64,000 bases of DNA from CAZSNT01 sp964607765 (lineage in GTDB: Bacteria > Verrucomicrobiota > Lentisphaeria > Oligosphaerales > JABHEG01): positions 1-64,000 of the forward strand of contig CAZSNT010000022.1 in assembly GCA_964607765.1 (NCBI GenBank), in the 5' to 3' direction. A program made the position numbers and the translations under genes. Below, piece by piece: positions 60,628 through 64,000 of this stretch. How positions within the stretch are numbered: the stretch's first letter is position 1; the number at the start of each line of letters is the position of its first letter. A model generated the notes under the pieces. That model ran no database searches. It was not told the origin of the DNA and saw nothing but the letters and a program-made list of their open reading frames with translations.

Positions 60628-63491
60628 CACACCTGCAGGCGCACAAGCGCAGCCTGAGCACACTCCACGATCTCCGCTGCCGCACTCACGTATTCCACAG
60701 CGGCATCGTCGCCGTCGTCCGGAATGGCCGCATTGCGCAGGAACGCGGTCTGCTGTTCGTCCAACACGCCTTCGCTGGTGACGTGAGCAAAATCCACATC
60801 CTCCGGTCGCACTGGGGGTGTTGCCGGCATCTCGGGGTAGGCGAGGATCGCCAGGGCGGGGGCGAGATGCTCGAGCGCCTGGCGCGCCGGCGCGGCTGCC
60901 TCGACCGGGAACCCGCCCGCCTGCAGCACCCCCGCCATCTTCGCCGAACGCGCGGCCTTCTCCAGCAGAGGGCCGGCTGCTTCACAACGTTTGCGTCGGT
61001 CATCGGGCGCAGGCTCGGTCAGTGATTCGGCGCGGAACAGCTCCTCCATCGCGCTCTCTTCGAAGGAGATCACGCCTTTGGCGGCGAGCATTTTGAGCAG
61101 CTCATACTGGTCGGGCTGCAGGATCGTGACGTCCGCGCTCTGGGCCTCGTGTCCGCTTTTCGCCAGTGCCGTCTGCACCTGTTCCGTCGCGTCGCGCCGA
61201 CCTTTGCGTGCTACACCGAACACGGACGTCACGCGCTCGCTGGTCCGGTCCGTCTTGACGCGGCACAGGCCCAGCACGTCGGCCAAGCCCACGTTGGCTT
61301 CCTGGCGGAACCGCTCATCGGCCGGTGTGGCGGCAACAGGTTCAGGTGCGGCGCTCGGTTCCTCCGTCGTCTGCGCCGCGAACGAGGTGTTGATCACCGT
61401 GCTCAGGCGTGCCATGAAGTTGCGCTTGGCAGCGGCCCCCTCCAGCGCTTCCCAGTCTGCCGCGCCGTCCAGAACGCCGTCGGCCAGGCTCTGCTTGAAT
61501 CCGATGGTTGCCAGCATGCGGTGCTCAATAGTCTTCTCGGCAATCAGATTGATCACGTTCACGGTCTGCGTCTGGTGTTTGCGCCAGGCCCGCGCAATGC
61601 GCTGCTCCAGCTTCGCGGGGTTCCAGGGCAAGTCCATGTTTACCACCACCGTGGCAGCCTGCAGATTCAGCCCCACGCTGCCCGAGTCGGAGGAGAGAAA
61701 CACACAGCACTGTGCAGTGTTCTTGAAGCGTTGGATCTCGTCGCGCCGTCTGCGCTGCGGCACGCTGCCCACATGCCAGGCGTAGTCGATGCCCTGTGTG
61801 TCCAGCTGTTCGCGGACCAGGTCAAGCATTCGCACCCACTCGGAGAACACGATCACTTTGCGGCCCGGCTCGGCCGACCAGATGTCGCTCAGCACCTTCA
61901 GCAACTCGTCTACCTTCGGGGCGTCCTTGATCTCCTGGTCCAGGATGTGTACCGAGTCGCACAGCATACGCATGCAGGCCAGGCACATCTGCAGGCGCTG
62001 GAACTCCCCGGGGCGTAGCGGGCGGCGCCGGGCCATGCTGCTGAGTATGGACACCTGGTATTCATACTCCGCGTAGCGCTTGCTCTGTTCCTGCGTCATG
62101 CGCACGAAGTAATTGTTGTCCACCCGGGCGGGCAGCTGATCTTCGATCTCCGACTTGCGGCGGCGCAGCATCACCGGCTGCAGCCGCTCGTGGAGCTTGC
62201 GCAGGTTCTTCATGCCCGTGACACGCCCGTCCTCGTCGAAACGGTAGAACTCACGGTTGAACCGGAACAGGCTGCCCAAAAGCCGGTCGTCGACGAAATC
62301 CACCAGCGAGTAGATCTCGTCGATGCGGTTCTCCAACGGTGTGCCGGTCAGCACGAACGCGTACCTCGACTGCAGGCGTTTGATGCTTTGCGCAGTCTTG
62401 GTCTTCCAGTTCTTGATTCGCTGCGCCTCGTCCAGGATGACCAAGTCGGGTTGGAGCCACTCGTTGATCTCCTGCTCGTCACGGATGATCTGTTCGTAGT
62501 TCGTGATCAGGAAGAACTCGCTTGCCGTGCGGTACTGCTTCAGCCGCGCCGGCCGCAGACCGTACACGATGCGGCACGGCAGGGAAGTGAACTGTCGGAT
62601 CTGTTCTTCCCACTCTGCCTTCAGCGAGGCCGGACACACAATGAGCACGCGCGAGATGCCGCGCAGCTCACGCAGCACCTTGGCCGCGCCGATCGCCTGA
62701 ACCGTTTTGCCCAGCCCCATCTCGTCGGTTAACAGCGCTCGGCCCGTGAAGGCCAGGTGCATCATGCCCTCGCGTTGGTAATCGTACAGCGGGTGGCGCA
62801 GGAAGCTGCTGTTGTCGAATTCCGCGCTGAGCCGGCGTCGGGCGGCGGTTGCCTGCTGCGACTCCGCAACGCGCTCGGCCAGCTGCCGGATGCCGCGCGA
62901 CACCCGAACACGGTTCCGTGTCGAATGCGGCGCCTGTTCCAGGTCGCGCAGGAATACCTGCAGCGTGTCCTGCCACGGGTTGCGAAAGCGGTTGTCCGCA
63001 TCCAGGTAGCCTCGCAGGAACCGCTTCCACTTGCCGCTGCCCCAGGCCGGGAACAGAACGGCCGGCCGGCCGCCCGGATGTGTCGGGGCAACGATTTCGG
63101 CCAAGTCGCTGCGGATGTCACGCGTTCGGGACTTGCGTGCGTGCAGCTTCACCTTCTCGATGTGTTTGCACGTGCCCAGGAAGCTCTTGGCAAAGTCCGG
63201 GCAGGTGCAGTAGTTGCCGTGGTTCTCGAAAGACCGCAGTTCCACGAAGTACTCGCGCCCCTCCTTCTCCTCATCCGCGGGCACCACGACATAGTCGCTG
63301 AACACGCCTACGCCGCCCCCAATCAGGCGGACTTCCATCGCCTCGATCTGCGCCCGCTGCTGCCGGACCTCGATCTCCTGCTCGTCCGTAGTCAGCCAGC
63401 TGTGTCGCGGCTTGCGACCGCGCTTCTTGCCTTCAGTTCTCTTCGCGTCGCCCATCGGCTCATGTTCCCGTTCCGGCAGCATGTTGTTCAC
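60627..63491 (-). CDS. SWIM zinc-finger SNF2-family helicase
   Basis: 954 residues. SWIM finger C95-x-C97...C108-x-H110 (CTCPDF...GTCKHI), then an SNF2 ATPase: Walker A DEMGLGKT (256-263), DEAQ (354-357), LTGTPLENRIDEIYSLVDF, and helicase C motifs VGLNLQAATVVVNMDLPWNPAKLEQRIARAWRKHQ. The last 270 residues are poorly conserved and Ala-rich. Translocase probably acting in DNA metabolism, transcription recycling (RapA-like) or phage defence; no nuclease is adjacent. It follows the PIN gene by two bases. Confidence 0.92.
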   Translation of the reverse strand: MNNMLPEREHEPMGDAKRTEGKKRGRKPRHSWLTTDEQEIEVRQQRAQIEAMEVRLIGGGVGVFSDYVVVPADEEKEGREYFVELRSFENHGNYCTCPDFAKSFLGTCKHIEKVKLHARKSRTRDIRSDLAEIVAPTHPGGRPAVLFPAWGSGKWKRFLRGYLDADNRFRNPWQDTLQVFLRDLEQAPHSTRNRVRVSRGIRQLAERVAESQQATAARRRLSAEFDNSSFLRHPLYDYQREGMMHLAFTGRALLTDEMGLGKTVQAIGAAKVLRELRGISRVLIVCPASLKAEWEEQIRQFTSLPCRIVYGLRPARLKQYRTASEFFLITNYEQIIRDEQEINEWLQPDLVILDEAQRIKNWKTKTAQSIKRLQSRYAFVLTGTPLENRIDEIYSLVDFVDDRLLGSLFRFNREFYRFDEDGRVTGMKNLRKLHERLQPVMLRRRKSEIEDQLPARVDNNYFVRMTQEQSKRYAEYEYQVSILSSMARRRPLRPGEFQRLQMCLACMRMLCDSVHILDQEIKDAPKVDELLKVLSDIWSAEPGRKVIVFSEWVRMLDLVREQLDTQGIDYAWHVGSVPQRRRRDEIQRFKNTAQCCVFLSSDSGSVGLNLQAATVVVNMDLPWNPAKLEQRIARAWRKHQTQTVNVINLIAEKTIEHRMLATIGFKQSLADGVLDGAADWEALEGAAAKRNFMARLSTVINTSFAAQTTEEPSAAPEPVAATPADERFRQEANVGLADVLGLCRVKTDRTSERVTSVFGVARKGRRDATEQVQTALAKSGHEAQSADVTILQPDQYELLKMLAAKGVISFEESAMEELFRAESLTEPAPDDRRKRCEAAGPLLEKAARSAKMAGVLQAGGFPVEAAAPARQALEHLAPALAILAYPEMPATPPVRPEDVDFAHVTSEGVLDEQQTAFLRNAAIPDDGDDAAVEYVSAAAEIVECAQAALVRLQV

Positions 63492-63493
63492 GG

Positions 63494-63925
63494 CTACGTC
63501 TGGTTGAGGGAGAGATACCCGAAAAAGTCTCTGACGGTCACGATGGGAATGCCCCGGAATGTGGCCAGAGACAGCAGGTGCGGGTCACCGGAGACAATGA
63601 AATCAGCCTTCCCCTCGATCGCGCAGGCCAGGAACATCTCGTCGTCCGGATCGTCTTCGACCGCTGCGACCTCAGTGGTGCCGGGCAGCACCATGGCATC
63701 GGCCTCGATCAAGGTCACCAGCGCCGCAATGTCTGCCTCGTCGATGCCGTACTTGCTCTGAATTCGCGGGTAACGCAGCACGCGTGACACTTCGGCGATC
63801 ATGGCGGGTGAAGAGAGAAGAAGGAACTGGCGTTGCTTCCAGGCATCGATGAGTCTTCGCGGGAGTCCATGCGGCACGATGACGCTGCTGACAAACTGGT
63901 TCGTGTCCACAACGACCCTCAGCAT
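63494..63925 (-). CDS. PIN-domain toxin (VapC-like, COG1569 type)
   Basis: 143 residues. Acidic PIN residues D7 (VVVDTN), E45 (EVSRVLRYP), D94 (DPDDEMFL) and D113 (VSGDPH) are all present, giving a likely RNase. It ends two bases before the SNF2 start. Upstream sequence in the same frame is open to the window edge and resembles an antitoxin C-terminus, so toxin and antitoxin may be fused or the antitoxin frame may be continuous; see the separate entry. Confidence 0.9.
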   Translation of the reverse strand: MLRVVVDTNQFVSSVIVPHGLPRRLIDAWKQRQFLLLSSPAMIAEVSRVLRYPRIQSKYGIDEADIAALVTLIEADAMVLPGTTEVAAVEDDPDDEMFLACAIEGKADFIVSGDPHLLSLATFRGIPIVTVRDFFGYLSLNQT

Positions 63926-64000
63926 GCCCGCTCGCGCTCCCTCACCGCCCGTACCGCTGCCGCTACATCGTCTTCCACTTCCGAAGTGCTGACGCCCTTG
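63926..64000 (-). CDS. Partial: probable antitoxin C-terminus, in frame with the PIN gene
   Basis: The 25 codons before the PIN start read KGVSTSEVEDDVAAAVRAVR then ERAG, acidic and helical as in many VapB-type antitoxin ends, with no stop before the PIN ATG. Truncated by the window end, so only suggestive. Confidence 0.4.

Overview
The window reads as a chromosomal segment of a GC-rich, Gram-negative, probably anaerobic bacterium of the PVC group. Kiritimatiellota- or Lentisphaerae-like is my best guess, with Planctomycetes or Hydrogenedentes as alternatives. The indications are a formylglycine sulfatase plus sulfatase remnants, several Gfo/Idh/MocA oxidoreductases, TIM-barrel sugar isomerases, a URO-D-like corrinoid-associated protein, a pseudopilin fused to a FecR-like domain, an AmmeMemoRadiSam radical-SAM protein, and an anaerobe-type homocysteine gene set. 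The taxonomic call is inference: there is no 16S rRNA or ribosomal protein here. Genes lie on both strands in short operons; many use overlapping ATGA/GTGA junctions and recognisable Shine-Dalgarno (SD) sequences.

Layout. 0-5.3 kb: accessory glycan and selfish-element zone (beta-propeller glycosidase-like protein, AAA_14/DUF4143 ATPase, sulfatase, and remnants of a second sulfatase and a second ATPase). 5.4-11 kb: TraB-PhoD fusion and a large M16 peptidase, followed by a repeat-rich gap containing a long inverted repeat. 11.4-17.4 kb: URO-D-like protein, rmlA, glutathione peroxidase, proC, dapA, and a secreted carbohydrate-binding-like protein. 17.5-24.4 kb (minus strand): acyltransferase, a large secreted protein split by a frameshift, phosphofructokinase, oxidoreductase. 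24.5-30.8 kb (plus strand): bifunctional GHMP-kinase/nucleotidyltransferase, epimerase, a TauE/DsbD-like membrane domain fused to AmrS, and a Ste24 protease. 30.9-38.3 kb: pseudopilin-FecR protein with a poly-Asp/poly-Arg tail, CHASE2-GAF histidine kinase, sugar isomerase, and a pspABC operon divergent from pspF with a visible sigma-54 promoter. 38.4-46 kb: exonuclease, corrinoid protein, isomerase, and an HlyD/DUF1854/ABC exporter set. 46.0-46.5 kb: RNase P RNA. 46.6-53.7 kb: ptsP, then the DUF39 / NIL-ferredoxin / UPF0280 homocysteine set, a metalloenzyme without an ordinary start codon, and a DUF362 protein. 53.7-59.5 kb: oxidoreductase, tRNA-Pro, then a LamG-sialidase, alpha-L-fucosidase and sialate O-acetylesterase, which suggests use of sialylated and fucosylated host-type glycans. 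59.6-64 kb: defence/accessory zone with operator-like boxes, MazEF-type and PIN toxin loci, a sulfatase stub and a SWIM-SNF2 helicase.

The most unusual signal is a family of tandem 7-bp repeats (CACTGAA, CCTAACS, GAGTARC, TAACGAC, GGAGCGG, CSYTCCT types). They sit exactly at, or run through, the stop codons of eight genes and abut the starts of two others. Because seven is one more than a multiple of three, the stop-containing types place stop triplets in all three frames within three copies. I know of no described element with this placement.
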